From contig NZ_AP025032.1 in the NCBI RefSeq assembly GCF_019973775.1, positions 3,872,001 to 3,936,000 of the forward strand: a stretch of 64,000 nt of DNA. Reading direction: 5' to 3'. The notes beneath the pieces were generated by a model. The model was not told the DNA's origin. It saw only the letters and a program-made list of their open reading frames with translations, and did not search any database. The stretch comes from Aureimonas sp. SA4125 (lineage in GTDB: Bacteria > Pseudomonadota > Alphaproteobacteria > Rhizobiales > Rhizobiaceae). Positions 8,505 through 18,663 of this stretch are shown here, piece after piece; the stretch's first letter is position 1; each line of letters opens with the position of its first letter. Position numbers and translations under genes: made by a program.

Positions 8505-9965
8505 ATGACCGAGAGACCGGTGGGCAATGAAATGTGGGGCGGACGATTCGCCGCGCGCCCCGACGCCATCATGCAGGAGATCAACGCCTCGATCGATTTC
8601 GACAAGCGTCTCTTCCACGAGGACATCGACGGTTCCAAGGCACATGCCGCCATGCTGGCCGCCCAGGGCATCATCTCGCGCGAGGACGGCGCCGAGATCG
8701 CCCGCGGCCTCGAACAGATCCGCGCCGAGATCGTTTCCGGCGACTTTGCCTTCTCGCGGGAGCGCGAAGACATCCACATGAATGTCGAGGCGCGGCTCGC
8801 CGAGATCATCGGCCCCGCCGCCGGACGCCTGCACACCGCGCGGTCGCGCAACGACCAGGTCGCCGTCGATTTCCGCCTGCACGTGAAGACCGCCTTCCAG
8901 AACGCCGAGGCCGCCTTCGGCCGGCTGATCGAAGCTCTGCTCGCCCGGGCCGAGGAACATGCCGAGACGGTCATGCCGGGCTTCACCCATCTGCAGGTCG
9001 CCCAGCCCGTCACCTTCGGCCACCACTGTCTCGCCTATGTCGAGATGGCGGCGCGCGACCGCTCGCGCTGCGTCGACGCGATTTCGCGCCTCGACGAGTC
9101 GCCGCTCGGCGCTGCGGCGCTCGCCGGCACGGGCTTTGCCATCGACCGCCATGCGACCGCCCTCGCCCTCGGCTTTCGCGAGCCGACGCGCAACTCGATC
9201 GACTCGGTCTCGGATCGCGACTTCGCGCTCGAATTCCTGTCCATGGCCGCGATCGCCGCCGTGCATCTGTCGCGTCTCGCTGAAGAGATCGTCATCTGGT
9301 CGACCCCCCAGTTCAACTTCGTCCGCCTTTCCGACGCGTTCTCGACCGGCTCCTCGATCATGCCGCAGAAGCGCAATCCCGATGCGGCCGAACTCGTCCG
9401 TGCCAAGACCGGCCGCATCAACGGGGCGCTGATCTCGCTGCTGACCGTGATGAAAGGCCTGCCGCTCGCCTATTCCAAGGACATGCAGGAAGACAAGGAA
9501 CAGGTCTTCGACGCGATCGACAGCCTCGAGATCGCGCTGGCCGCGGCAACCGGCATGGTCGGCGACATGACCGTCAACGTCGAGGCCATGCGGACCGCCG
9601 CCGGCCACGGCTTTTCCACCGCCACGGACCTCGCGGACTGGCTGGTGCGCGAGCTCGGCCTGCCGTTCCGCGAGGCCCATCACGTGACCGGCCGGGCGGT
9701 CGCGCTGGCCGAGAGCCGGAAGGTCGGGCTCGAGGATCTGCCGCTCGACGCGTTGCAGGCCCTGGAGCCGCGGATCACGGACGCTGTCTATGCCGTCCTT
9801 GGCGTCGATGCGTCGGTGCGCAGCCGCGTCAGCTTCGGCGGGACGGCGCCCGACAATGTCCGCAGCGCCATCGCCGACTGGCGCCGGCGCCTGCATCAGG
9901 CGCAGGAGGTGATTTCTCCGGCCGGAGCAGGTATCAACAACGTGGCCGCCGTTGAGCGTCGATGA
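8505..9965 (+). CDS. argH: Argininosuccinate lyase
   Basis: The enzyme cleaves argininosuccinate to arginine and fumarate, the last step of arginine synthesis. At 486 residues it is slightly longer than the usual ~460. Family signatures are present: MWGGRF at the N-terminus, TARSRNDQ, and the fumarase/aspartase superfamily signature [12 protein letters not shown]. The stop codon overlaps the start of the downstream lipoprotein gene (ATGA), and lysA follows. Confidence 0.96.
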   Translation: MTERPVGNEMWGGRFAARPDAIMQEINASIDFDKRLFHEDIDGSKAHAAMLAAQGIISREDGAEIARGLEQIRAEIVSGDFAFSREREDIHMNVEARLAEIIGPAAGRLHTARSRNDQVAVDFRLHVKTAFQNAEAAFGRLIEALLARAEEHAETVMPGFTHLQVAQPVTFGHHCLAYVEMAARDRSRCVDAISRLDESPLGAAALAGTGFAIDRHATALALGFREPTRNSIDSVSDRDFALEFLSMAAIAAVHLSRLAEEIVIWSTPQFNFVRLSDAFSTGSSIMPQKRNPDAAELVRAKTGRINGALISLLTVMKGLPLAYSKDMQEDKEQVFDAIDSLEIALAAATGMVGDMTVNVEAMRTAAGHGFSTATDLADWLVRELGLPFREAHHVTGRAVALAESRKVGLEDLPLDALQALEPRITDAVYAVLGVDASVRSRVSFGGTAPDNVRSAIADWRRRLHQAQEVISPAGAGINNVAAVERR

Positions 9966-10273
9966 TGGGTGACGGAATGATGCGCTTCAATCTTTCGATC
10001 CTGGTGCTGGCGGCCGCGCTGGCGCTGGGAGGCTGCGGCCGGAAGAACCTGCCGGTCGCGCCGCAGCCCCAGAACACGCCCATCGGCGAATCGAGGACGC
10101 CGAACGAGGATGCCCCGGCGAGCGTCGCCAACTTCCAGCGCGCGAACGGACTTGGCGCCACGGCAGGCCCTTCCGGCAGCAGCGACAGCAGCCTGACGAT
10201 CTCGCCCGCCGAGGTCAGCAACAATCCGAATGCCGCGAAGAAATCCTTCCCGCTCGATTTCCTGCTGAACTGA
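9962..10273 (+). CDS. Small lipoprotein (LptM/YifL-like) between argH and lysA
   Basis: The product is 103 residues if the coupled ATG at 9962 is used; ATGs at 9977 and 9980 are also possible. It has a lipoprotein signal peptide with the lipobox LGGC (Cys25) followed by GRKNLP. The rest is Pro/Asn/Ser-rich and poorly ordered. Very small lipoproteins in exactly this position upstream of lysA are widespread; the E. coli member (YifL/LptM) helps mature the LptD translocon. Equivalence here rests on position and architecture only. Confidence 0.8.
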   Translation: MMGDGMMRFNLSILVLAAALALGGCGRKNLPVAPQPQNTPIGESRTPNEDAPASVANFQRANGLGATAGPSGSSDSSLTISPAEVSNNPNAAKKSFPLDFLLN

Positions 10274-10342
10274 CGGCGGCCGGCCGGCCGATCATCCTTT
10301 CTCCGAATCGAACGGAACGCGCCAGCGCTCCGGAGACAAGTC

Positions 10343-11614
10343 ATGAACCATTTCCACTACCGGGACGGCGTCCTTCATGCCGAGGACGTCGACATCCCGG
10401 CAATCGCGGCCAGCGTCGGCACGCCCTTCTACTGCTATTCCACGGCGACGCTGACACGGCACTACCGCGTCTTCGCCGACGCCTTCGCCGATATCGACGC
10501 CCTCGTCTGCTACGCGATGAAGGCCAATTCCAACCAGGCCGTCCTCAAGACGCTCGCCGGTCTCGGCGCTGGCGTCGACGTCGTCTCGGGCGGCGAACTG
10601 ATGCGCGGACTGACGGCGGGCGTTCCGGCGGAAAAGATCATGTTCTCCGGCGTCGGCAAGACGGCCGAGGAGATCGACCTTGGCCTGAAGACCGGCATCT
10701 TCTGCTTCAACATCGAATCGGAGCCCGAGCTCGACCTCCTTTCGGCCCGCGCCACGGCGCTCGGCAAGACGGCCCATGTCTCCTTTCGCATCAATCCCGA
10801 CGTCGACGCCAAGACCCATGCGAAGATCTCGACCGGCAAGAAGTCCGACAAGTTCGGCATCGCCTTCGACCGCGCCATCGAGGTTTACGACCGCGCCCGC
10901 CATCTGCCGGGCATCGCGGTCGCCGGCATCGACATGCATATCGGCAGCCAAATCACCGAGCTCGAACCCTTCGACATCGCCTTCGAGCGGCTTGCCGGCC
11001 TCGTGAGGGCGTTGCGGCAGGCAGGACATGCGATCACCCATGTCGACCTCGGCGGCGGGCTCGGCGTACCCTATCGCAGAGACAACAGCCCGCCGCCGGA
11101 GCCGACGGCCTATGCCGAGACGGTGAAGCGCCGCGTTCGCGATCTCGGCTGCAAGGTGATCTTCGAGCCGGGACGGCTGATCGCCGCGAATGCGGGCATT
11201 CTCGTCTCGCGCGTCCTCTACGTGAAGGACACCGGCGACAAGGTCTTCGTCATCGTCGACGCCGCAATGAACGATCTTGTCCGGCCCACGCTCTACGACG
11301 CCTGGCACGAAATCTCCGCCGTTGCCGAACCGTCGAGCGACGAGCGGATCGTCGCCGATGTCGTCGGCCCGGTCTGCGAGAGCGGCGACTTCATGGCGCA
11401 CGACAGGTCCCTGCCGAGACTCGCCGCCGGCGACCTGATCTCGATCGCCTCGGCGGGCGCCTATGGAGCGGTGCAGTCCGGCACCTACAACTCACGGCCG
11501 CTGATCGCCGAGGTTCTGGTCAAGGACGATGCCTTCTTCGCCGTCCGCCCGCGCCAGACGCTGGAGGAGCTCATCGCCCTCGACCGGCTGCCGCCCTGGC
11601 TGGATGGCGTCTGA
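10343..11614 (+). CDS. lysA: Diaminopimelate decarboxylase
   Basis: A PLP enzyme converting meso-diaminopimelate to lysine. The 423-residue protein has Lys60 in CYAMKAN as the PLP Schiff-base lysine, the glycine loop HVDLGGGLGVPY, FEPGR as the second signature, and GPVCESGDF with the catalytic Cys at the dimer interface. It forms a run with argH and the lipoprotein, 69 bp after the latter. Confidence 0.96.
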   Translation: MNHFHYRDGVLHAEDVDIPAIAASVGTPFYCYSTATLTRHYRVFADAFADIDALVCYAMKANSNQAVLKTLAGLGAGVDVVSGGELMRGLTAGVPAEKIMFSGVGKTAEEIDLGLKTGIFCFNIESEPELDLLSARATALGKTAHVSFRINPDVDAKTHAKISTGKKSDKFGIAFDRAIEVYDRARHLPGIAVAGIDMHIGSQITELEPFDIAFERLAGLVRALRQAGHAITHVDLGGGLGVPYRRDNSPPPEPTAYAETVKRRVRDLGCKVIFEPGRLIAANAGILVSRVLYVKDTGDKVFVIVDAAMNDLVRPTLYDAWHEISAVAEPSSDERIVADVVGPVCESGDFMAHDRSLPRLAAGDLISIASAGAYGAVQSGTYNSRPLIAEVLVKDDAFFAVRPRQTLEELIALDRLPPWLDGV

Positions 11615-11702
11615 CGACAACTTCACAGATCGGTCACCGCCTCGCCTTCGCCGTAAAAACTGTTAACCTGCAGGTTCGACAGCGAAAACGAGAGCACGCC
11701 GG

Positions 11703-14375
11703 ATGGCCAAGGATTCCATGAGGATGGCAGAACGGCGGCCGGCACCGGTCGGCCTGCCCTGGACGCGGCGCCGCACCCGCTTGGCTCTCGTGGTCGAGCG
11801 TCTGTGGCCGACGCTTCTTGGCCTTGCCGGCCTCGCCTCGCTGTTTCTGATCCTTTCCTGGTTCGGTCTTTTTGCCGCCCTCCCGATGGTAGCGCGCTGG
11901 GCCGTGCTGGCCGCCCTCCTTCTCGGGGCAGGGTTTCTCGCCTGGAATCTGCGCGGGTTCAGCTGGCCGGGCGAAGACGAGACCGACCGCCGGATCGAGA
12001 CGGCCAGCCACCTCGCCCATCAGCCGCTCCAGGCCCAGGGTGACCGGCCCGCGGTGCAGGACGCCTTCGGTGCCGCGCTCTGGCGCGAACACCAGGACCG
12101 CATGGCAGCGCGCCTTCGCGACCTTTCCGGCGGTGCGCCGCGGACCCGCACCGAGCGGCTCGATCCCTTTGCCCTTAGGGCGATGCTGGCGCTGCTGTTG
12201 TTCACCGCCTTCGGCTATTCCTTCGGCTCCGGCGGCGGCCGAGTCGCCGACGTCTTCACCGCCCCCATGGCGGCGCCCGGCGCCGAGGGACGCGTCGATG
12301 CCTGGGTGACACCGCCCGCCTATACCGGCCGCGCCCCGATCTTCCTGACCGAAACCACGGCGACGGGCGCCCCGGCGCCGATCGAGGTTCCGACCGGGAG
12401 CATGCTGTCCGTCCGCATTTCCGATGGCACGGAGACGGCCCTCGTCTACACTCCGGCGTCGGGCGGCGAGCCGATGACGATCACGCCCGGCGGGCAAGTC
12501 GATCCGGCAGCGCCAGGCGAGAGCGAGACTGCGCAATCCGCGGACGGCGAGCCTGCCGTGGCGGAGCCCGCCCCTCCGACCGAGGCGTCCGATGCGACCG
12601 ACGCGGCCGGCGCCGGCGAATACGAGTTCAGCCTCGAGGCCAGTGGTTCGGCCGCGCTGTCGACCACATTCCGCACGCTCGGCACCTGGTCCTTCACCGT
12701 CACGCCCGACACGCCGCCGACCATCGCCTACGCCGCAGAGCCCGGCGTCACGCGCAATGGCGCCCTGGAACTATCCTATCTCGTCGCCGACGACTATGGC
12801 GCGCGCAAGGGCCTGGCCGAGATCGAGGTGAAGGAACCCGTCGCGGCGGGTGCCCGGCCGCTGATCGCCGTGCCGGAGATCAACCTCGCTCTGCCGCGCC
12901 GCGCCAAGGGCACCGAGTCCAAGGGCCGGACGGTCAGCGAACTGACCGACAGCCCCTATGCCGGAGCCCGCATCGCCCTGACCCTCGCCGTCACCGACGA
13001 TGCCGGGCAGGCAGGGCGCTCCGAGGCGAAGATCTTCACGCTTCCCGAGCGCTCCTTCACCAAGCCCCTCGCCCGCGCCGTGATCGAGCAGCGGCGGATG
13101 CTGGCGCTCGACGCCAACGCCGCACCGACGGTCGTCGGCATGCTGGATGCGGTGACGCTTCGCGGCGAGGAGACGATCGCGAACCCCAGCGACTATCTCG
13201 CGCTGCGCGCCGTGCGCAGCCGCATCGCCCATGCCGAGAGCGACGAGGAACTCGTCTCGGCCGTCGACTTCATGTGGCAGATCGCCCTCGGCATCGAGGA
13301 CGGCAACCTGTCCCTCGTCGAGAAGAGGCTTCGCGACGCCCAGGAGAACCTCGCCAAGGCGCTGGAGGACGGGGCGAGCGACGCCGAGATCGACAAGCTG
13401 ATGGCGGAGCTTCGCGAGGCGATGCAGGAATACATGCAGGCGCTGGCCGAGGCGATGAAGAACCAGCCGCCGATGTCGCAGCAGCAGATGCAGAACGCCC
13501 AGGAAATCCGCCCGCAGGATCTCGACAAGATGATGGACCGGATCGAGGAGCTGGCAAAATCCGGCTCGAAGGAGGCCGCCCAGCAATTGCTGTCGCAGCT
13601 GAAGGAGATGATGCAAAATCTCCAGGCGATGAAGCCCGGCCAGCAGCAGCAGGGTGGCCAGCAGGACGCCATGCGCCAGCAGATGGACAAGCTCGGCGAG
13701 ATGCTGCGCCAGCAGCAGGCGCTGAAGGACCAGACCTACGACCTCGGCCGCCAGCAGATGCAGCAGCAGATGAACGAGAACGGCGATCCGGGCGAAGAGG
13801 GGCAGCAGGGCGAACAGGGCCAGGAAGGCCAGCAGCCCGGCCAGATGAGCGCCGAGGAACTGCAGAAGCAGCTCGACCAGCTGAAGCAGCAGCAGGGCCA
13901 ACTGCGCGAGGATCTGGAAAAGCTGCAAGAAGCGATGAAGGGCATGGGCATGCAGCCCGGCGAAGGTCTTGGCGAAGCCGGCGAGGCCATGGGCGAGGCG
14001 GAAACCGCGCTCGGCGAAGGGAATGACGGCGATGCCGTCGGCCAGCAGGGCAAGGCCATGGATGCCCTGCGCAAGGGTGCGCAGGACATGATGCAGCAGA
14101 TGCAGCAGGCGATGCAGCAGGGCGAGGGCCAGCAGCCCGGCCAAGGCCAGATGGGCCAGGGCTACGGTCGCGGCGAGCAGCGCTCGGGCCGCGATCCGCT
14201 GGGACGGCCTCAGTCGACTCAGGGCGCGGATTTCGGTCAGGACGTCGAGGTCCCCGACGAGATCGACACCCAGCGCGCCCGCCGCATCCTCGATGCCATC
14301 CGCAACCGTCTCGGCGACGCCCTGTCGCCGCAGCTCGAGCGGGAGTATCTGGAACGGCTGCTGAAGACGCAGTAG
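11703..14375 (+). CDS. TIGR02302-family large membrane protein, Gln/Met-rich coiled coil
   Basis: An 890-residue protein of the alphaproteobacterial TIGR02302 (DUF4175) family, of unknown function. Three hydrophobic segments lie near the N-terminus (about 39-60, 64-80, 160-175), followed by an extracytoplasmic beta-rich region to about residue 460. A long helical tail runs from about 530 to 830 and is extremely rich in Gln, Met, Glu and Gly with imperfect QQM / QQGEQGQ repeats. The C-terminus (835-890) is conserved again (PDEIDTQRARRILDAIRNR). The family likely acts in the envelope; no enzyme motif is visible. Confidence 0.88.
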   Translation: MAKDSMRMAERRPAPVGLPWTRRRTRLALVVERLWPTLLGLAGLASLFLILSWFGLFAALPMVARWAVLAALLLGAGFLAWNLRGFSWPGEDETDRRIETASHLAHQPLQAQGDRPAVQDAFGAALWREHQDRMAARLRDLSGGAPRTRTERLDPFALRAMLALLLFTAFGYSFGSGGGRVADVFTAPMAAPGAEGRVDAWVTPPAYTGRAPIFLTETTATGAPAPIEVPTGSMLSVRISDGTETALVYTPASGGEPMTITPGGQVDPAAPGESETAQSADGEPAVAEPAPPTEASDATDAAGAGEYEFSLEASGSAALSTTFRTLGTWSFTVTPDTPPTIAYAAEPGVTRNGALELSYLVADDYGARKGLAEIEVKEPVAAGARPLIAVPEINLALPRRAKGTESKGRTVSELTDSPYAGARIALTLAVTDDAGQAGRSEAKIFTLPERSFTKPLARAVIEQRRMLALDANAAPTVVGMLDAVTLRGEETIANPSDYLALRAVRSRIAHAESDEELVSAVDFMWQIALGIEDGNLSLVEKRLRDAQENLAKALEDGASDAEIDKLMAELREAMQEYMQALAEAMKNQPPMSQQQMQNAQEIRPQDLDKMMDRIEELAKSGSKEAAQQLLSQLKEMMQNLQAMKPGQQQQGGQQDAMRQQMDKLGEMLRQQQALKDQTYDLGRQQMQQQMNENGDPGEEGQQGEQGQEGQQPGQMSAEELQKQLDQLKQQQGQLREDLEKLQEAMKGMGMQPGEGLGEAGEAMGEAETALGEGNDGDAVGQQGKAMDALRKGAQDMMQQMQQAMQQGEGQQPGQGQMGQGYGRGEQRSGRDPLGRPQSTQGADFGQDVEVPDEIDTQRARRILDAIRNRLGDALSPQLEREYLERLLKTQ

Positions 14376-14384
14376 GAACGGCTG

Positions 14385-15182
14385 ATGAGCGCGAAACGCG
14401 AGCCGGCCGACTGGCAGCCCGATCTCTATCTGCGCTTCGAGGACGAGCGGACGCGGCCGGCGCACGAACTGCTCTCGCGGGTGATGTTGCGCGAGCCTCG
14501 GCACATCGTCGACATCGGCTGCGGCCCCGGCAATTCGACCGAGCTGTTGTCTCGGCGCTGGCCGGCGGCGGACATTCTCGGCCTCGACAGCTCGCCCGCG
14601 ATGATCGACGCCGCGCGCCGGCGCCTGCCGGGCCTGCGTTTCGAGCAGGCTGACATCACTGTCTGGATGCCCGACACGCCGCCCGATCTCATCTTCGCCA
14701 ATGCCGTCCTGCAATGGGTGCCGGACCACGCCGCGCTGCTGCCGCGTCTCTTCGCCTCGCTCGCCCCCGGCGGCATCCTCGCCATCCAGATGCCGGACAA
14801 TCTCGACGAGCCTTCGCACGCCGCGATGCGCGAGACCGCGGCCGAGAGGGAATTTGCTGCCCCTATGGGCGACGTGGCGAAAGCGCGGACACGGCTGCCG
14901 ACGCTCGATGCCTACTACGACATGCTGGCGGCCGATGCCGCGGGCGTCGATGTCTGGCGCACCACCTACCACCACCCGATGGCGGATGCCGAAGCGATCG
15001 TCGAATGGCTGAAGGCGACGGGCCTGCGGCCTTTCCTCGACGCCCTCCCGGAAGGGCTGCGTTCGGGTTTCATCGCGCGCTACCAGGCGCGGATCGACGC
15101 GGCCTATCCCGCGCGGGCGGATGACAAGCGGCTGATGGCGTTTCCCAGGGTCTTCATCGTGGCGCAACGCGAAGGCGGCTGA
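14385..15182 (+). CDS. tam: Trans-aconitate 2-methyltransferase
   Basis: A SAM-dependent methyltransferase of 265 residues, close to the E. coli Tam length. Motif I is VDIGCGPGNSTELL, with the acidic residue of motif II in LGLDSSPAMI. FANAVLQWVPDH and the C-terminal substrate region DKRLMAFPRVFIVA are characteristic of Tam. It would methylate the spontaneous, inhibitory aconitase by-product trans-aconitate. It starts 9 bp after the TIGR02302 gene, so it is probably cotranscribed. Confidence 0.88.
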   Translation: MSAKREPADWQPDLYLRFEDERTRPAHELLSRVMLREPRHIVDIGCGPGNSTELLSRRWPAADILGLDSSPAMIDAARRRLPGLRFEQADITVWMPDTPPDLIFANAVLQWVPDHAALLPRLFASLAPGGILAIQMPDNLDEPSHAAMRETAAEREFAAPMGDVAKARTRLPTLDAYYDMLAADAAGVDVWRTTYHHPMADAEAIVEWLKATGLRPFLDALPEGLRSGFIARYQARIDAAYPARADDKRLMAFPRVFIVAQREGG

Positions 15183-15219
15183 GATTCGAGCCAGTCACGG
15201 CGAGGCGCTTTCGTCGCCA

Positions 15220-15360
15220 GATAGTCATTCTCGGGCTTGGGGACCCATGCGCTATCGCCATACGCAGCCACTTCGGCTCAGGAAGAGGCAATCTGACCCC
15301 CCGTCTGATCATCGATGCCGCGCGGCATGGGTTGTCGGGTCAAGCCCGGGAATGACTATC
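15220..15360. repeat. Large imperfect inverted repeat (MITE-like palindromic element)
   Basis: The arms at 15220-15250 and 15325-15360 are reverse complements apart from a few gaps and mismatches. Each outer end reads GATAGTCATTC or its complement, and the inner parts contain CGGGCTTG. About 74 bp separates the arms. No gene or transposase is inside. The element fills most of the 322-bp spacer between tam and the convergent hydroxybutyryl-CoA dehydrogenase gene. It looks like a small dispersed palindromic element; a role as a bidirectional transcription stop is possible. Confidence 0.7.
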
Positions 15361-15436
15361 CTGAGAAGTTCGGAGCCTTGGAAATTCGGCTGGGGCGCGA
15401 GGCAGACGCCACCCGGCAAAATTGCGCCGTGTCCTG

Positions 15437-15494
15437 ACTGTCCTCCCCCATCCGCCCCTTCGGGGTTCCTTCTCCCCAAACGAGAGAAGAATGC
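15437..15494. repeat. RIME-like intergenic repeat module, first copy
   Basis: The stretch CCCCCATCCGCCCCTTCGGG followed by TTCCTTCTCCCC and GAGAGAAG contains a short CCCC-TTC-GGGG hairpin and a degenerate TTCTCCCC/GAGAGAA palindrome. The same module in opposite orientation is present at 45950-45990. Such modules are the building blocks of rhizobial intergenic mosaic elements (RIME). The name is from memory of the pattern, not from a search. Confidence 0.55.
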
Positions 15495-15504
15495 GTCGCG
15501 CAGT

Positions 15505-16386
15505 CTACCGCGTCGGGACCGGCACTTCCCCGCGATAGTCGTAGAAGCCGCGCTGGGTCTTGCGGCCGAGCCAGCCGGCCTCGACATATTTCACCAGCAG
15601 CGGACAGGGACGGTACTTCGAGTCCGACAGTCCGTCGTGCAGGACCTGCATGATGGACAGGCAGGTATCGAGCCCGATGAAGTCGGCAAGCTGAAGCGGG
15701 CCCATCGGATGGTTGGCGCCGAGCTTCATCGCGGTGTCGATGCTCTCGACCGAGCCGACGCCTTCGTAAAGCGTGTAGATCGCCTCGTTGATCATCGGCA
15801 GCAGGATGCGGTTGACGATGAAGGCCGGAAAATCCTCCGAGACCGTGGTCGTCTTGTCGAGCGTTGCGACGAACTGTTTTGACGAAAGGAACGTCGCGTC
15901 GGCGGTGGCGATGCCGCGCACCAGCTCGACCAGTTTCATGACCGGCACCGGGTTCATGAAATGGATGCCGATGAAGCGCTCCGGCCGGTCCGTCGAGGAG
16001 GCGAGCCGGGTGATCGAGATCGAGGACGTGTTGGTGGCGAGAATGGCGTCCGGCTTCAGCACGGGGCAGACGGTCGCATAGATCTTGCGCTTGACCGTCT
16101 CGTCCTCGGTCGCCGCCTCGATGACGAGATCCATGTCGGCAAGGTCCGCGACGCCGCTGGCCGCCGAGACATGGGCAAGCGCCGCAGCCTTCTCCGCGGC
16201 GGAAATCTTGGCCGAGGCGAGTTGCCGGTCGAGCGTGCGCTCGACCTGCTCGAGTCCCTTGGCGGCGCGCTCGGGCGAGACATCGTAGAGCGTGACGTCG
16301 TAGCCCGCGAGCGCGACGACATGGGCAATGCCTGTGCCCATCTGGCCGGCGCCGACGACCCCGATCTTGTTCAGCTTTTCCGCCAT
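15505..16386 (-). CDS. hbd: 3-hydroxybutyryl-CoA dehydrogenase
   Basis: NAD(P)-dependent oxidoreductase interconverting acetoacetyl-CoA and 3-hydroxybutyryl-CoA; 293 residues, standard length. The dinucleotide loop is GAGQMG (12-17). The catalytic His is in FIGIHFMNPVPVM, and NRILLPMINEA and ANHPMGPLQLADFIGLD are family signatures. Start MAEKLNKIGVVG at 16386 is preferred to an in-frame upstream ATG at 16482 whose product would carry a 32-residue non-conserved extension. It lies downstream of etfBA in the same orientation, a frequent grouping in alphaproteobacteria, consistent with electron exchange in acyl-CoA metabolism. Confidence 0.93.
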   Translation of the reverse strand: MAEKLNKIGVVGAGQMGTGIAHVVALAGYDVTLYDVSPERAAKGLEQVERTLDRQLASAKISAAEKAAALAHVSAASGVADLADMDLVIEAATEDETVKRKIYATVCPVLKPDAILATNTSSISITRLASSTDRPERFIGIHFMNPVPVMKLVELVRGIATADATFLSSKQFVATLDKTTTVSEDFPAFIVNRILLPMINEAIYTLYEGVGSVESIDTAMKLGANHPMGPLQLADFIGLDTCLSIMQVLHDGLSDSKYRPCPLLVKYVEAGWLGRKTQRGFYDYRGEVPVPTR

Positions 16387-16726
16387 GATCCCGATACCAA
16401 ACACCAATGGCGGGCGATGATGCCCGCATATCCCTGTCCGACGGTCCGCGCCGCAGCGCCGCGACCATCGCTCTGCCCGCAAATGTCGGCCGCGGGCGTC
16501 ACTCTCTCACACGGCGGCGCGGGACGGTAGCCGACACCGCTCGGTCTTTGGTCGCACCGCCCCGCGAAGGGTATGGGCGATGCCGCCCGCTCGCCAGCGA
16601 CGACAGTTCGCTGGGTCTCGGCGCGTTTGAAGCGTGGCGATCATCGGGCGATAGAGGAAAATCGCCCGATGCTCCCTGGCTCTCCTCGTCGCACCGGCCG
16701 ACGGAGACCCTTTTTCGCCTGGCGAC
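16387..16726. other. 340-bp spacer between etfA and hbd with two hairpins
   Basis: I see no credible gene here. A perfect 11-bp stem (CATCGGGCGAT / ATCGCCCGATG) with an 8-nt loop lies at 16642-16671, about 55 bp beyond the etfA stop. It may end or protect the etfBA transcript, although no T-tract follows in either direction. A second 6-bp hairpin (GCGGGC / GCCCGC) at 16410-16427 is 24 bp upstream of the hbd start and would fall in its 5' leader. The hbd promoter is expected in this spacer. Confidence 0.45.
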
Positions 16727-17656
16727 TCAGAGCTTCGACTGGAGCTCCGGCAGCAGCGTGAAGAGATCGCCGACGAGGCCGTAATCGGCGACCTGGAAGA
16801 TCGGCGCCTCCTCGTCCTTGTTGATGGCGACGATCACCTTGGAGTCCTTCATGCCGGCAAGGTGCTGGATCGCGCCGGAAATGCCGGCGGCGATGTAGAG
16901 GTCGGGGGCAACGACCTTGCCGGTCTGGCCGACCTGCCAGTCGTTCGGGGCATAGCCCGCGTCCACCGCCGCGCGCGAGGCGCCGATGGCCGCGCCCAGC
17001 TTGTCGGCGAGCGGCAGAATGACCTCGTCGAACTTTTCCTTGGAGCCGAGTGCCCGTCCACCGGACAGGATGATCTTCGCCGAGGTGAGTTCGGGCCGGT
17101 CGCTGGTCGCCAGGCGATCCTCGATGAAGGTCGAGAGCGCCGGATCGGCTGCGGCGGCCACCTTCTCGATCGCGGCCGAACCGCCCTCGGCGGCCGAAGC
17201 GAAGGACGCCGTGCGCACCGTGACGATCTTCTTGGCATCGGCCGAGGTGACGGTCTGGATGGCGTTGCCGGCGTAGATCGGCCGCTCGAACGTGTCGGCG
17301 CCCATTATCGCCGTGACGTCCGAGATCTGCATCACGTCGAGGAGGGCGGCGACACGCGGCAGAACATTCTTCACCGTCGTCGTCGACGGCCCGACGACAG
17401 CCTCATAGCCGGGGGCGAGCGAGACGATGAGATCGGCGAGGGGCTCGGCCAGATGATGGGCGTAAGGGGTCGCTTCAGCGAGGAGCACCTTGGCGACGCC
17501 AGAAAGCCTGGCGGCGGCGTCCGCGACGGCGGCGGCACCCTCGCCGGCGACGAGGACGTGCACCTCGCCACCGAGGGCGAGCGCGGCCGTCAGCGCCTTG
17601 GCGGTGAGGTCGGAGAGCGTGTGGTTGTCATGTTCGGCGAGGAGAAGCGTGGTCAT
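16727..17656 (-). CDS. etfA: Electron transfer flavoprotein alpha subunit
   Basis: The 309-residue FAD-binding subunit of ETF, which passes electrons from acyl-CoA dehydrogenases to ETF-quinone oxidoreductase. The C-terminal FAD domain shows [26 protein letters not shown] and [16 protein letters not shown], all diagnostic, and ends with the [10 protein letters not shown] tail. It follows etfB by 19 bp. Confidence 0.96.
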   Translation of the reverse strand: MTTLLLAEHDNHTLSDLTAKALTAALALGGEVHVLVAGEGAAAVADAAARLSGVAKVLLAEATPYAHHLAEPLADLIVSLAPGYEAVVGPSTTTVKNVLPRVAALLDVMQISDVTAIMGADTFERPIYAGNAIQTVTSADAKKIVTVRTASFASAAEGGSAAIEKVAAAADPALSTFIEDRLATSDRPELTSAKIILSGGRALGSKEKFDEVILPLADKLGAAIGASRAAVDAGYAPNDWQVGQTGKVVAPDLYIAAGISGAIQHLAGMKDSKVIVAINKDEEAPIFQVADYGLVGDLFTLLPELQSKL

Positions 17657-17675
17657 GGCAATTTCCTTCGGGCGA

Positions 17676-18425
17676 TCAGAGGACGCCGGCTTCGTTCTTG
17701 AGCTTGGCGATCAGTTCGTCGACCGAGGCGACCTTCACCCCGGCGCCGCGCTTGGGGGGCTCGACGGTCTTCACGACGGTCAGCCGCGGCGCGACGTCGA
17801 CGCCGTAATCGGCCGGCGTCTTCTCCTCCAGCGGCTTCTTCTTCGCCTTCATGATGTTCGGCAGCGAGGCGTAGCGCGGCTCGTTGAGGCGAAGGTCGGT
17901 CGTGACGATCGCCGGCAGCGTCAGCTCCAGCGTCTGCAGGCCGCCGTCGACCTCCCGCGTCACGATTGCCTTGCCGGCCTCGAGCTCGACCTTGTTGGCG
18001 AAGGTTCCCTGGCTCCAGCCGAGGAGCGCAGCCAGCATCTGGCCGGTCTGGTTGCAGTCGTCGTCGATCGCCTGCTTGCCGAGGATGACGAGGTCGGGCT
18101 TCTCGGCCTCGACCACGCCCTTCAGGAGCTTGGCGACGGCAAGCGGCTCGGTGACGCCGTCGGTCTTGATCAGGATGCCGCGATCGGCACCCATGGCGAG
18201 CGCCGTGCGCAGCGTCTCCTGCGCCTGTTGCGGGCCGACGGAGACGGCGACGATCTCGGTGGCGATGCCCTTTTCCTTCATCCGGATCGCCTCTTCGACC
18301 GCGATCTCGTCGAAGGGGTTCATGCTCATCTTCACATTGGCGAGATCGACGCCCGTGCCGTCCGGCTTGACGCGGATTTTCACGTTGTAGTCCACCACCC
18401 GCTTGACGGCGACGAGGATCTTCAT
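17676..18425 (-). CDS. etfB: Electron transfer flavoprotein beta subunit
   Basis: The 249-residue AMP-binding subunit of ETF. It begins [19 protein letters not shown] and contains [21 protein letters not shown] and [20 protein letters not shown], the ETF-beta signature. First gene of the leftward etfB-etfA unit; its promoter must lie in 18426-18663, which holds nothing else recognisable. Confidence 0.96.
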   Translation of the reverse strand: MKILVAVKRVVDYNVKIRVKPDGTGVDLANVKMSMNPFDEIAVEEAIRMKEKGIATEIVAVSVGPQQAQETLRTALAMGADRGILIKTDGVTEPLAVAKLLKGVVEAEKPDLVILGKQAIDDDCNQTGQMLAALLGWSQGTFANKVELEAGKAIVTREVDGGLQTLELTLPAIVTTDLRLNEPRYASLPNIMKAKKKPLEEKTPADYGVDVAPRLTVVKTVEPPKRGAGVKVASVDELIAKLKNEAGVL

Positions 18426-18663
18426 GCCTCAACTCCCACTGGCCCGGCCTGGCCGGGCAATCCCTGGACGCGCCGGAACCGCTGTCCCCATCCCCCGGGG
18501 ATGTCTCGGTTCTCGGCGCGAAACGCGCTCCTGCGTTATTGCAGTTTGACGTGAAGGTCAAAATCCGAACGTGATCATCGGTGTTTTTGGGCTTTCGCCC
18601 CGCCGCTTTCAAGTCTTGCCGCGGCAGCCGTGCGCCTGTTCGCGACGCGGTCCTCCGGTCCCG

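Noticed and set aside
8355..9896. A 513-codon minus-strand frame opposite argH
   Set aside because: argH is unmistakable on the plus strand; the antisense frame has no domain content.
12771..15167. A 798-codon open frame on the minus strand opposite the TIGR02302 and tam genes
   Set aside because: It is an out-of-frame shadow in GC-rich DNA: low-complexity, Leu/His/Arg-rich and without domain signatures, while the plus-strand genes carry clear ones.
16642..16671. 11-bp hairpin called as an intrinsic terminator of etfBA
   Set aside because: No T-tract follows on either strand, so it is reported only as a hairpin in the spacer.
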